A stretch of 64,000 nucleotides of DNA. Source: Dichomitus squalens LYAD-421 SS1. Taxonomy: Eukaryota > Basidiomycota > Agaricomycetes > Polyporales > Polyporaceae. The position numbers and the translations under genes are program-made. Of the stretch, positions 45,917-62,476 are shown one piece after another (position 1 is the stretch's first letter; the number at the start of each line of letters is the position of its first letter). Below the pieces are notes generated by a model. It had not been told where the DNA came from. It saw nothing but the letters and a program-made list of their open reading frames with translations, and ran no database searches. The stretch covers positions 892,777-956,776 of the forward strand of contig NW_006766891.1 of NCBI RefSeq assembly GCF_000275845.1. Direction: 5' to 3'.

Positions 45917-46715
45917 ATGGCCGACGCAGCCCCTACTCAAGACAGGTCGTTCCTCCGGCGACTCGCGACGGCTACTCAACCAGCCTTGACGCGCATTGCC
46001 CATGGGTCGGCACCCTTCATAACGACGTTCGCTCTCATACATCTCACCGCGCCAGTGATGGCGAATCTTGGGGGAACTTCGCTGGCTTCACAGGTTATGG
46101 TGAGTGTTGTTGCACGCGGAGAAAGCCGTTTCCCCACATCTGAATCGGACAATAAAGTTACTCGGGCGGGAGTACTATCAAACGCCTTGGGGGGAGAAAT
46201 ACCTCGTGCTCGCCCCTCTTGTCATACATCCCCTATCTGCCCTCCTGAAGCGTGTCCTTGCACCCAGACCAGCTCGCCGTCTCACCAGTATTCTGAGTAT
46301 CACGGGGTACACAGCTGTCGTCGTCGTAGCCCTTCATTTCTTCGCCCACCGAATCGCTCCCTCGGATCCATCCCCTCCTATCCTCTCCGTGGGCCCATCA
46401 GAACTTGATTACGAGTACGTCAAGTACGCCCTCCACGAATGGCCCGTGCGGAGTTTCTTAGGCTACATCGGCCTTACCGCCGTTGTTGCGTGGCACGCCG
46501 CCGAAGGGATGGCAATCATCTGGAATACCTGGCTGCGCCCGTCCCTTGGGGCCCTGCCCCAGAGCCGAAAACAGCGCATCGTTGGCGCTCTCGCAGGCGT
46601 GCTCCCTGTGGCGACCGGTCTGTACTTCATGTGGAAGGAGCCGCTCATGGTATTCTCCTCGCACGCCGCCAGATTCAAGGCGGCGTTTACACAGTCGATA
46701 TTCTTCCAATTCTGA
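45917..46715 (+). CDS. MCP1: MCP1-like mitochondrial outer-membrane protein (DUF1691)
   Basis: Two exons: 45917-46099 and 46158-46715; 246 aa. In yeast, MCP1 is a mitochondrial outer-membrane protein that supports lipid homeostasis and rescues ERMES (Mdm10) defects with VPS13. The sequence shows about five membrane segments: ITTFALIHLTAPVMAN, LVLAPLVIHPLSALL, SITGYTAVVVVALHFFAH, FLGYIGLTAVVAWHAAEGM and ALAGVLPVATGLYFM. The repeated His residues within the spans (ALIHL, VIHPL, HFFAH, WHAAEG) recall the haem-binding four-helix cytochrome-b-like arrangement proposed for this family. EYYQTPWGEKYLVLAP is a typical family segment. No cleavable presequence is obvious. Confidence 0.82.
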
Positions 46716-49537
46716 ATACGAACGTCATCTATCTACTATCAATCTCTACGATCAACTGTGCAGGTGGCGTGCGGACCGGCCACCCAGGTCCACTCGGACA
46801 TAGCGTTACGACCACCGCTCGCCTGCAGCCGAACGGTCTCGTCCTGCGTCTCGCAGGGCTGCCCGGGTCCACTTGAACCCGGGATGACTTTACGGGTACG
46901 CCGAGACGTTGTCGAAGCAACCTTAGAGCTCATGCGCTTGTCTGTCTGAACACCAGGTTGAAGGACAGTCTGATAGCAAATACTGTCGCGGTGTGTCACT
47001 GTCCGTGGGATTGTCATCAAGCTTGGGTGGCATGGGGAGGGGTTCTGGCTCTATGCGAAACAACGTATGCTGTGCTTGTTGCATGCGGGCTGGATGTTTT
47101 TATTCCCAAATCAGGAGAACTGAGTGCTCCGACGGTGGTACGTACTATGTTGGCGATTCGTCTAGCTCACCTTCCTTTCTTGATCCGCTTGCTCGAGATG
47201 CATTTTGTCCCCGCCAATAGTCTCCCCCAACTCCAATCGTACTCCTCCACGGTATTCCCATGCATTCGACTGTCTTCGAGACTGTACTGTCAGAACCTTG
47301 CACATAGCGAACTCCGCCGCTCTCAGCTCCGCACTAGGCTTGGGACTGGAACCATGGGGGATCCCGTGGCAATCAGACAATGTCTCGCAGTTCCTCCGCT
47401 GCGTGTAGCGGAGGCCTAGCGCGGATCACTTACCGTGCATATAGGTGTACGTACATAAGCATACATCCTTCTACGTCTTCCCACTCGCACGCAAACCTCC
47501 ATCCCGGTTACGTATGGTATAGCACACAACAATTTAGTCGCCGCCGCCCTAAGTTAGTCTCCATGTCGCAGGATACTGTCCTCCCAGCATTGGACATCAC
47601 TGATTGCGTTGCCACGGACATCGGAGGTAGCGAGGTACTGATCAGGTCCGCCCCTTCCAGATAAGTCTGTATTCAGCCCAGAACCAACGTAAGCGAGAAC
47701 TACCGTCCTGATCGCAGTGCACTCAGCTCCGGTAAGTATGCTTCGCGGTAGCAATGTGCGGGAGAGCTGATTACGTATAGGACCCTTGCTAAGAGATGAG
47801 CCTCCACACAACGGAATGCCAGTTTCTGCACCGCACAACACTGTGCTGGAGGCGACTCAGAAGGAATCGTGAAGCTATGTTTCTTTCTCAACAGCTGACT
47901 TGATTTCAAGTTGGGCGCATGATCTTACAAGGACCTTCGTTTCCTCGTGCATTCCACCAGTCGCCATTTGGGGTTGGAACCCCCTATCTGCTGGATCTAA
48001 GTGACGACACATACGTGGTGAGTCTCTTCACTCGCACCCTCCTGATGCCATCTTGTGCCACTCGCTGATGATACATAACACGCGCGGGAGGTCTTCCTCC
48101 GCCTGAACTTCCGATTGGAGGAGGACCAGTTGCCCTTTCCAGTCCTTTCCAGCTGGCCACCGTATCAGACTTTTGGTGCCGAATCGAGATAACTGGGGTC
48201 GAGACCCCTTTCAGTAAGTAAGCTTACGCGATAGCCCTCCCGTGAAAGCTTTTGCGAGCTGGGCGCCCACGCATGGGAGGCGAGGCTCCCTGATCGAATT
48301 TATAGGGGCTCTCAATGATGCCTCTTATGATTCGCTCCTTAGGGTGCATGCCAAGAGACACTTCTACTATTCCAGCGCACTATAGGCTCTCATAAGTGGC
48401 TACATGCGAGTGCGTGGAACCCCCATCGAAAACAGCGGCTCAAGGTGCGAGCTCCGCAAATTTCTGTCGGTGAGCGAGGCGGAAGGCGTCCAGTGATCAG
48501 CCAGCCTGATTTTGGGCAAGTCTAGCCGCGGCGGACGGGCACCCCTCCTCCTATTGGGCGAGAAGTTCTCCGCAATGACGGGAACTCCGCACAAATATTG
48601 ATCTCCGCTGTCTGGTCATGCAAGCGCAAATGAAGTCTCGTGAATAGAGGTGATAGATGGCATTAACCCCCAAGAAGTAACCGGCAGCTACTCCGATGAT
48701 GGGGCGTCTGGGAAGTTCTCTTGTGAGCGCCCAGTGGAAGCGGGGTGTTGAGTAGAGGGGTGGCCTATTCAGGCAATCGGAGATTATAACGCTCTCCGTG
48801 CAGCATCGGGCACAGTCTACGCAATCCTCGTGCCGTGTGTGTGGTCGGGCAGTCAGTGGCACATTTCACGACGACCAGTGGATATGCGCCAATGTACCAA
48901 CCAAACTCCACGAACGCCGACGGCACGACCAAGTGCGGTGATGTGGGGCGTGCCACTCGCGTTCTGATCTGACCACCTCTGGCTTGCACGAGGTGCGAAG
49001 ACATTGTCGACGAGTTGATCAGCTCCATCCACTGTCATTGCAGCGGCTGGTAGTATTGATGGGCTTGCTGAGCTGTGAGGAGCCTCGATACTGGTGAAAT
49101 GCGGAAGAGCGCGGGACAATCGCTTACATTCAAAGCATGTCTCCGGAGGGGCGGAGAGAGGTCTGAGCTCGCTGCTGAGTGCAAAGGGAGGCTGGTAGCC
49201 TCATGGCCGGGGGAGCGTAATGGAGTAACCGGTGAGCATCCAGATCGCACATCGACTTCCTTTTGTTGGACCTCGATCGGCGATCTTCGATTGCACGATT
49301 TGGCTGGTAACGCGGTCTACGACGTCCGCGGGCGCCGTGCGGGCTCGGACCCGACAGGTTCAGCGAACAAAGGTGCGGCGTGTCTGTCGGAGAGAACTGG
49401 GATTCGTGTAGAACTCAGACTTCCATCGTCCGCGCGATCTCGCGAAAGGGGATCCCTTCCGTATTAAAGATCATGGAGTATCGGTCTCGATCCCGCGACG
49501 CTCTCCTTCCCAATCCCGCTCCTGCTCAGACTTCGCC
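46716..49537. other. 2.8-kb gene-poor stretch
   Basis: No ORF here has protein-like composition, no transposase or reverse transcriptase motif is seen, and no RNA gene was recognised. The only clear structure is a GC-rich hairpin at 47393-47414. This may be decayed repeat sequence or long regulatory DNA upstream of the HMG-box gene. Confidence 0.45.
47393..47414. repeat. Short perfect hairpin
   Basis: CCTCCGCT, a 6-nt loop, then AGCGGAGG: an 8-bp perfect stem. It lies in a gene-free region, so any role as a transcript end or regulatory site is unknown. Confidence 0.5.
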
Positions 49538-51365
49538 ATGGCTGCGCCGGCCGTTCACACTGGAGGTATTTGCGGATGGACTCCTATAGACGATGATTGC
49601 GACGTACACTACACTACTATCTCCGACTCTACACGCTGCTCTACCTCACACCATGATCTTAGCGCCGCATCATTCTCAAGCACGCCTCGCGCCATCCGGA
49701 ACTCTACGCCCCGAAGCCCCTCGCTGGACTCTCATCCACGAGAGAGTGCAGAATCTAGCGCCGAAGGGGATTGCTCAGACATATCACCCTATCACAACCC
49801 TACGTCCCTCCGCCGCTACAAGCTGAAGCTCAGTCGAGACCCCAACTGGGCCCCACGCCCACCTAACGCCTTCATCCTCTTCCGCCGTACTTACGCGGAG
49901 AAGCATAAGGGAGAGGAGGTCCAGTTGCCGGAGAAGCTGACGCTCTCCAAACGAGCCTCCGCAGCATGGCGCTCGCTGACCCCCCAGGAGAAGAGACCCT
50001 GGTACGACGCCGCGAAGGAAGGGGCGGCGGAGCATATGCGACGCAACCCCAACTATGTCTACAAACCCAATAAGAAGACCCGGAGCGATCACCGCAGGCA
50101 CCCCGCACTTCTCTCCCGTCGCGAGCAGGTGGAGGCGTTCGTCCGAAAGAAGACCACTCGTCGTAGCAGGTTGACGACCAAGCGCGGTCGGGCTGCCCAG
50201 TGTCCTACGCCTATCAGCGTCGCCTCTTCGGCTTCCCCTGAGCCGCCGAACACTCCCGCCGACCAGGAGTTCTCGCTGCACTTTGAACGTGGGTCGCGCA
50301 GCCGGTCGGCGTCGATTGCGATGCCAGAGCCACAGGTCGCGTGCCCGATCCCGATCCCGCCTGGAGGCAACAACGCTCTGCTGTCGGAGACCGATGTGGA
50401 ACCGACGTCTTCTATCCTCGAACGTCCTGGTTTCTTCCGCAAGGGGTACTCTTATCCCGAGGGCGTCTTCGATTATGCTCCCATGGACTACCTCGTGTAC
50501 GACCATAGCTATACGGAGTCATCGGACGACTTTAGCAGCCAATCCTTTGATTCCTCGGCTTCTTCGCCATTGGCATACTTCGGCGACGCGTCTCCTGACT
50601 ACTGGTCGTCACCCAACCAAGGCGGCATACCTGTAAGTGCAATATGTCTCCGCGTTAGTAACCAGACTCAACGTTGGGTAGCCCCAGATGCCGGACCCTC
50701 AGGTGCAGCCGTTCCAAAGCTCATCCTACACACCTCTGCCTTCTGCTCCTCTCATGGAGCGCAGGAGGCACTCTGAGACGACGTCGACGGTTCCCTCGCC
50801 GCTGACCGTCATCACGTCCTCTCTGTCCGGTTGGACCAGAGATGACTTGGTGACGTCTCGAATAGTTCCATCCACGGATCAGGGAACCGCGCGGCCACCT
50901 GAGTTGCCCAAAACCATGCCGGATCCTTCGCACTTCCCGGCACCCTCGCCCCCTTTCCTGTCCGCCACGGAGTATGGGTTCAACGACTCGATGGATCCAT
51001 CGGCTCCATACCTGCCGCTGAGAGGTGACCTGCTTGCTCTCCCTACGCTCGACGCGGAGCTGGATAGGACGCCCCGTGACGCATCTTTCCATTTGTCTGC
51101 CTCCCCGGCGAACGACCTCGCTACCTCCACGATCACGAGGCACCCCTACGACGGCTTCCCTGGTGCTCTCGGTCTGCCTTCGTCGGGCGGTTTCATGTCA
51201 CCCCTTTACGGACTCGACACGGCAGCCACGGCAGCCGATTTCGAGTCGTACAATATAGGACTGCGGCAGTACGGCATCTACGCGCCCCATGAGGTCTACG
51301 TGACACCAGACGAGGTTGGAAACCCTTATTTGCATTCCTTTACCAACTTCGTGGAGTACAGCTAA
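49538..51365 (+). CDS. HMG-box transcription factor
   Basis: Two exons: 49538-50632 and 50688-51365; 590 aa. A single sequence-specific-type HMG box lies near residues 107-175: RPPNAFILFRRTYAEKHK, then KLTLSKRASAAWRSLTPQEKRPWYDAAKEGAAEHMRRNP and NYVYKPNKK. The box is followed by a basic stretch (RSDHRRH, KKTTRRSRLTTKRGR) that probably extends DNA contact and nuclear import. The rest is Ser/Pro/Tyr-rich and probably disordered, a likely activation region. The class (MATA-HMG or SOX-like) includes mating and fruiting regulators in mushrooms, but no pheromone/receptor or homeodomain locus lies nearby, so a mating role is not claimed. The single intron (50633-50687) interrupts the disordered tail. 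Confidence 0.88.
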
Positions 51366-52375
51366 GCTCGAGACCGTCGTGGTATCGCGTGATAGTCGCT
51401 TTTATGACGCCGTACATAGGACGGAATGAACCCTTACGCACCTGCCGCTAGTAGTCGCCTTTCTGGGCTAGTGCTCTTCTTCGTGCATTCTCTTACGACC
51501 AGTATCCGAATGGCGTTCGATAGTCTGCGTCTCGCTACGTCGATGCGTGTCGGATGCCTTCGATGAATATGTAGCATATTGAGTTTGGGCTCTGCGGACT
51601 CACGTCTCTTCGCTGTATCTATACTCTTCCCTTCTCCCTCCTGTTTCGATGTCTCGTTTTTCGTGCGTCTTCTTCCCTCTTGTACCTTGTTGGTACTTTC
51701 AGGCCCGCCCTGTGACGTGGCCATTGCGCGCGGTGCGCCGACGATACCCCTAAAATGACAGTTGCGTGGTTTGATTGATTCGCTGCGAAAACAAGAAAGA
51801 TGTGAACTTACCTGCCCGTATTGGCAACATGCAAGGATGGCAATACATGGACCTACAGCATGGGTCATGGTGGACGAGCTGGAGGCTTCGGATTCCCATG
51901 TTCGTCTTGCTCGACGTCGATGCGTGAGAGCATCACGTAATATTAATCAGTCAGTCTTGGGCTAGGCGGAAATGCCCGTGTCTCGGAGGCCAAGGCTCTC
52001 CCGCATGTACACCCTTCAAACCTCTCAGTAGAAGGTGAAGTGCCCATCGTTGCGCTTCCCCAAGAGCTTTGTGGGCCGCAGACTCATCCTTTGCCTCGAG
52101 GCCTGGGAAATTGTTATTCATATTGCTGGATGCTGCGATAACCCCGATATGGAAAGCCCCACTCCCAGGCTCACGGTGCGCGGCGTGGCACGCCGTCTCC
52201 GAGTCCCCTGACGTCGATGGACCGCGACGTCCAGCCCTAAACGCAGGCTGTCAAAGTTTGCTCTCGGCTGCCGCTCTTCATGACATTTCTGCCTGCCTCT
52301 TGACCGACTTTACACCCTGTTTCATTGCTCCATCAACCAGCTTTGGGTTCGGACGTTACACCGTAGTGACGGAAC
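51366..52375. other. Intergenic stretch, nothing recognised
   Basis: About 1 kb between the HMG-box gene and the membrane protein gene. Small ORFs on both strands (for example 51434-51868 minus) have no family features. Assumed to hold a 3' untranslated region and a promoter. Confidence 0.4.
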
Positions 52376-53276
52376 ATGCGATTTCTGGTGGCGAGGGACT
52401 CGTCCTCACCCGCGCCCTCCCCGCTTTCCCTCGTAAGTCCGACTGCGTTCTGAAGACTCAAGCGTTGGCAGCTGATCCATACATCTACCTGGTCGTCCCA
52501 CGAAGAGCGAGAACGTCGAGTCGAGTAAGCCGGAAATAGGCGGCTCTTATGGTGGCTTCATCGCCCTCGTGGTCAGCCTCGCCTGCATTTTCGTCTTTTC
52601 ATGCATCGGCATCTTCATCCTCCTCCGGAGCCACGAGCCCACCCCGTATGAACGGCAGATGCGCCGATCTCGTGCGCGCAACCGCGCCGAGTGGACGTAC
52701 GAAGCGCCCGTGGGACCTCCTGGAATCCGTGAACGTCTTGCACGGCTGTTTGGCCGTCAACAGGGTTGGATCAAGGCCTCCGGCGGTGATGGCGATGAAT
52801 GGGACGCCTCGGATCACACTGCACCATACTACTCTGCCAGTGAACTGCGAGAGCGCGATCGGGCAGAGTCGCAGTACCCTATATCAGCCTCGAATGCAGC
52901 GTCGACAATGGAAAATCCACGGCACAGCGTTGTGCCTGGCGCAAGGACGGACTCCATGGATGTCGAGCTCCGTGCGCCCTCGCCAGAATCTCTACTCGGC
53001 AATGCATTCCAACATGACCTTCAGCCATCAGAGGATAGCGATCGAGGGCGGATAACCCCTATCCCCCAGGCACACACCTCCTCTTCACCGACCCCGTTGT
53101 CTCCTGTCTCGAGCTTGGGCGAGCACGCGTATGAAGGGCTCGAGGACGGTTCTGAGCGCCGAGATGACAGGCATTTCTCGGTACAGTCGCTTTCGCAGGA
53201 CACGGGCTCGATTAGCGTCCGCTCTATGCGCAAGTTCGACAACGGCACGAAATTCAGGGAGGCGTTGACTTTCTAG
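52376..53276 (+). CDS. Single-pass membrane protein with Ser-rich cytosolic tail
   Basis: Two exons: 52376-52432 and 52506-53276; 275 aa. The short first exon encodes MRFLVARDSSSPAPSPLSL and is joined in frame by a GTAAGT donor; the second begins SENVESSKPEIGG. One strong membrane span (GFIALVVSLACIFVFSCIGIFILL, about residues 33-56) is followed by a basic cytosolic stretch (YERQMRRSRARNRAEW). A long Ser/Pro/Asp-rich tail follows. The N-terminus outside and the tail in the cytosol fit the positive-inside rule. I do not recognise a named family; the layout resembles fungal wall-stress sensors or MID2-like proteins but lacks their Ser/Thr-rich ectodomain. Exon 1 is the less certain part. Confidence 0.65.
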
Positions 53277-54231
53277 CTGTGGAATAGCACTTGTCATCGA
53301 GCTCCGAGGGCGACCTCTCCTCACCGAGGACGGTTCTGGCTGTGTTTGTATTGGTATTGTCCAGTTCCTCATTTCTTTCTTTGGCTGGTTCATTCCGTCT
53401 CTTTACTCCCCGCTCCAGTGTACCATTCCTGTTGTACTACGAACCTTGCTCCTGATCATGGACTGTACTGTGCTGCATCTTTATTTGCTTAGTGCTACGA
53501 CTTGCCCACCGTTGACCTCCACGTCCACGTGATACCTATGTCTTAACGGTGTGTTCCTTTATTACTATAGTCTATCATGTCCCGCGTACTAACTAATACT
53601 CTTGCCCTCTTGCAGATCGTCATGAAAAACACGAGGAGCATGTAATAACCTAGTGTGCCGTATCAGACCAGTCTTCGTCTGGTATATGCCAATACCGTCG
53701 TCCCTCATACATGCGAACCTACCGCTCGCAGCGATATGTGGCGGTTGCGCCTTCCAAGACGCCTGAATCATCTCACGGAACTCCAATCATACCGTTGGCA
53801 ATCGTTGGAAGCGAGCATGGTTCGCCACCCGCATCGTATGTGAATATTCCCTGCGTCTGGGCCTGCGACACCGGAAATTATGGAATTAGCAGCGGCTACT
53901 CAGCAAGCCAATATTCCTTAGCGGCGCACGCGACTCGAGCTCCGACCTGGGGTTGATGCCCGCTGCACGACTCGTGATGATTTCGGACACGAGTGATCGC
54001 AAATGAGATCACATGCCGGATATGGGAAACCCGTGGACTACGCCACCCTCCCGACGATGTCCGGCACTACTGAACGATCGGCGACGGTCTCCATAGCTCC
54101 AGTAATCGCACCTGCGGGACTGTACGTGCACCTCCGCGCTCAGGGGCGGGTTCACTGAGGTCCCAGGGCTGCGGTGATGTGGGGTCTGATGGAAACGACC
54201 TCCGATGCAGCACCCAGACATGTGCTCGGCT
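53277..54231. other. Intergenic stretch, nothing recognised
   Basis: About 950 bp downstream of the membrane protein gene. No ORF with family features and no RNA gene was seen. It leads into the GGTCAGACCC repeat clusters. Confidence 0.4.
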
Positions 54232-54295
54232 GGGTCAGACTCGGGTCAGACCCCTCCTTGACCCAGGTCAGACCCCTTGGGGTCAGACCCCAAGG
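54232..54295. repeat. GGTCAGACCC repeat cluster, left, with 21-nt palindrome
   Basis: GGGTCAGAC(T/C)C-type units start at about 54232, 54243, 54266 and 54281. The last forms a perfect 21-nt inverted repeat at 54275-54295: ten-base arms CCTTGGGGTC and GACCCCAAGG around a central A. A second cluster lies at 54788-54857. Confidence 0.7.
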
Positions 54296-54787
54296 CAACA
54301 TCAACGTCGGAGCTTCCGGGCACGTGAACCGCCGGGTCGGCCTGCCGTTCGCCACTCACTGCTCGAGCGAGCTCGCCTGTAGCGGCCACGAACTGTTCTT
54401 TCCAACTGCCCACTGGCAACGTCTCGGCCATCCATAAGCGAGAGGGTGAAACCAATGGCCTTCAGGAACGTTGCGAGGGACTTGCCATGGTGGAGATGGA
54501 TGCCGACCCAGAGGAGTACTGTCCGGGAAACCAGCGAGGACTCGGAGAGGTGTAAGGTTTAGCATAGATGCATTATCCGACCTCTACGTCTGTAGGAGCA
54601 GTCAGGACGAGCGAATATATACAAACGACATCTATAGTTAGCATATCCCGTCGTCAATGTGGCATATGAGTCCGCCTTGCGCTCAAGCTGCCAGCTGGGC
54701 ACTTTCACCCTTCCGGCGCTCCCGGTAGTACGCGGTCGACTATTCTACGCGAGGGCCGACCGTGCATCACGTGTTAACCCCTCGAAA

Positions 54788-54857
54788 AGGTCAGACCCGG
54801 GTCAGACCCCGAGTCAGACCCCGGGGTCAAGCCGAGAGGGTCAAGGGGTCGAGTCTT
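54788..54857. repeat. GGTCAGACCC repeat cluster, right
   Basis: Three overlapping units at about 54789, 54800 and 54812, followed by GGGGTCAAG and GGGTCAAGGGGTC variants up to about 54857. Together with 54232-54295 this brackets about 490 bp of plain sequence, which may be one mobile unit with subterminal repeats, or two independent arrays of binding sites. Confidence 0.6.
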
Positions 54858-57456
54858 GACCCGCACACCTCTGGCAGCACCTGCGCTGTACCCTACTATT
54901 TGTGATGCGGAGCCAAACTATTGGCTGGGATTCCATGCATTGTCTGTCGTCGGGGCAGCCAAGTAAGGGAAGGTGCAGACACGAGGAAAGACCGGAGGAG
55001 GAGATAGATACCGCCGTGCTGGCTAGGTGCTGGCCTGTATGAGCATGCCATGTTCGATATTTGCGAGACGGCTGACATAATATGGCAGTGACTACGAGCA
55101 GCCACGTACAAGCCCGCGATCGCTGCCAATTTGGCCGCTTCGAGTATGGTTGCGGTCGCCGCCAGCCCGATGCGCGACTTTGGTCGTCCGCGCACCCGAA
55201 TTGTGCCAAGTCCAAGTCTAATCTCAGCTGCTACAGGAGGCCACGGGCTAAGTGACAATGTACCTTCCTTTGTTCCTGAGCTCCTTGGTGGGATCGCAAG
55301 CTCCCTCGGAGATCTCGAGTGGGTCTGATGATCCTTGACCGTGGCGATCTCCCCGAGGGCCTGAGCGTCGGAGTGCAGACGAAGTCACAGATCAGTTGTA
55401 CTCAGCAGTACACTATCGTGCGGAGGCCATGAGTTCCCAGTACTACTAATCAACGTTCTAGATGTGATCGCGTCGTCATTGACTTGCCTCGAGTCCACCT
55501 AGAAGCTCAGAAGAGCACGACGGAGGCATTGAAGCGCCGTACCTGGTATTACGGGCGACGTATAGTTCCCACCTGCTCCGCAAAGTCACGAGCAAACGCC
55601 GCCCGAAGTCTGGTCGGTTGGCCAAGCTCTCTCATCGATTACGATCGAGGAGTGTTAGAAACTGTCAGCGCCCATGGTCAGACACGCACGAGACTCAACC
55701 CTCGTTAGCATTTCCAGCAAGGCATCGGAGGGCTGCAGGGCTGCCGCATTGATCCAATGCCTACGCAAAGGATCTTGAAGCAAGAACGCTGAGACGTGCT
55801 ACGCGCTCCACACCCGCAGTGGGCATAGCCCATCAAAATCCAATTGCGCGGGGGCCTCGTTAGTTGGTGCTGGTCTGAGACGCGGGGGAGTTTGACTTCG
55901 AGCAGCCGTTTTAGCCTCTCTGGATGCCGCCTGCCGTAATGGTGTTTATCGCGCGATATACGATGACCATGTTTTCGCGTTCCGCGAGCGTAACCCTGCC
56001 CGCATAGGAGCGGGTGTGCCTATGCTATACATGGTGCTGGAACGTCCAACTTGAAGATTTACGTACGCTACATAGGATGTTTCAAACGTAGGAATGCCAG
56101 TGCCACAATCGACTATATATGCGCGAAGCACGCTGAGGGCGTTTCGCTACTCGTTGCGCTCCGTACTGTTTGACCACGGCTTGCTTGTCCAGGGTGAGGA
56201 GCAGCACCGAATGGCATAGAAGCGTCGATCATGAAAAGGACAAGCAGTGGACACTGGACAAGCAGGGGTCAATACTGCCAAGCAACTCGACCAGCCTTGT
56301 GGCGTCGGCCGAGCCTTGCCGAGGATACATACGTACATGTTCTTTCTTGCCGGGTCTTGGCGATTGTAGTCGACCACTCTTGTTCTCAAACCACTCGTAC
56401 GCTGTTTACGATTTCTTCTTACCCTGCGCACTGCTCAGGCTAAATGTGCTCTACGGTCTGCTGGAGACGTTCGGACACCCACAGCTGGGAGTTCAGATTT
56501 ACTTGAAAAGGCATGCCTTTCCCCCCGACGCAGATATTGGCTCCCACCATCGACCCGAGCGTTTCAGGCACTTATCCAACATTGCATCCGTGCACGACGA
56601 CGAAGGTTCAAGTCGGCGAATGTATACTGTTGGGCGACAGAACGCTGTCCCGGTACATGTCCCGGTCTATCATCGATAATTTCGCCTCTCAGCCGCCACT
56701 GTGAATCTACCGGCTGTCAGCTTCCGGGGGCTAGAACAGCGTGCTGGTCTTGTGAGTAGTCCTGGACCCTTAGTAGTGCCATCGACTGCCACCCCATTGT
56801 GACATGTGGATGGGAGCCCGCTGCTCGTTTGCACAACGAGCAGTGTGATTCTCATGCTGCTTCACTCGCCGTGTTACCCGGAGAAGCGGTCATCATTCTT
56901 CCGACATCATCGAGCAGCGTGTGGATAAAGCTTGGAGTTTTATGCGCAGCTTCGTAGGGGGATCGCCGTTCTGACAGGCGGGTCCACCGGAAAGACTGTG
57001 TCCGCGAACGTTGGCGCGGCGACGAGGATAACGCGAGCGACGCCCACTTCCGGGATGAGTCCGGAGGGTCGAGGGGGGGAGCGAGGTGTCTTCTGCCTTA
57101 ACGCGACCCAGATTGACGCGGAAATTGGTCACGTGACCTATCAATATAGGTGGACGTCTCGACTTCGCTGCTGAGGGCTTTTGGCCGTTCGCTACTACGC
57201 CCGCACCCGCTATTTGAAAGGGTATGCATGATCCAATCATGTCACCCATGTGCGAACCTTCCGTATAGTGCCCTTCCGATAAGAATGCAACGTAGCCGCG
57301 CGACAAAAAATTCTATGTCTGCCCAAACCGAAGGGCCGCGCCCGGACTTTTACGAGATCTGTTCCCCTTCTCCCAAGCTCTTAAATCGCCACTAGACGGT
57401 GCTCCGATGAGAGTCCCCGTCTTCTCCCTATCATCCGTCTTCTCTCCCTTCCCCCA
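54858..57456. other. 2.6-kb gene-poor stretch upstream of the P-type ATPase
   Basis: No coding sequence was recognised. A 9-bp perfect hairpin (CTGCTCGTT, 5-nt loop, AACGAGCAG) lies at 56821-56843. The final part (about 57170-57456) should be the ATPase promoter; a CCCTT/TCTCCC-rich tract precedes the ATG. Confidence 0.45.
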
Positions 57457-62298
<4,842 letters not shown>

Positions 62299-62476
62299 CA
62301 TCAGCCTCGTCATGTCGTATTGACTCACCATTTATTTCACGAGCCACTCACGAGTTGATCTGTTTTCACGATTTAATGTAGTTCTACACTCGCGCTTCGA
62401 CACTCACGAATACTATGCTTTTTGTACAACAATGCAAGCTCGATGTCTACTTTCTATCTAGCAGAGACGCCGACGC

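Noticed and set aside
51434..51868. Minus-strand 144-codon ORF downstream of the HMG-box gene
   Set aside because: Random-looking Arg/Ser/Thr composition, no homologous motif, in the expected 3' untranslated region.
52069..52539. 156-codon plus-strand ORF overlapping the start of the membrane protein gene
   Set aside because: Different frame from the spliced gene, no family features, and stops just after the chosen exon 2 start.
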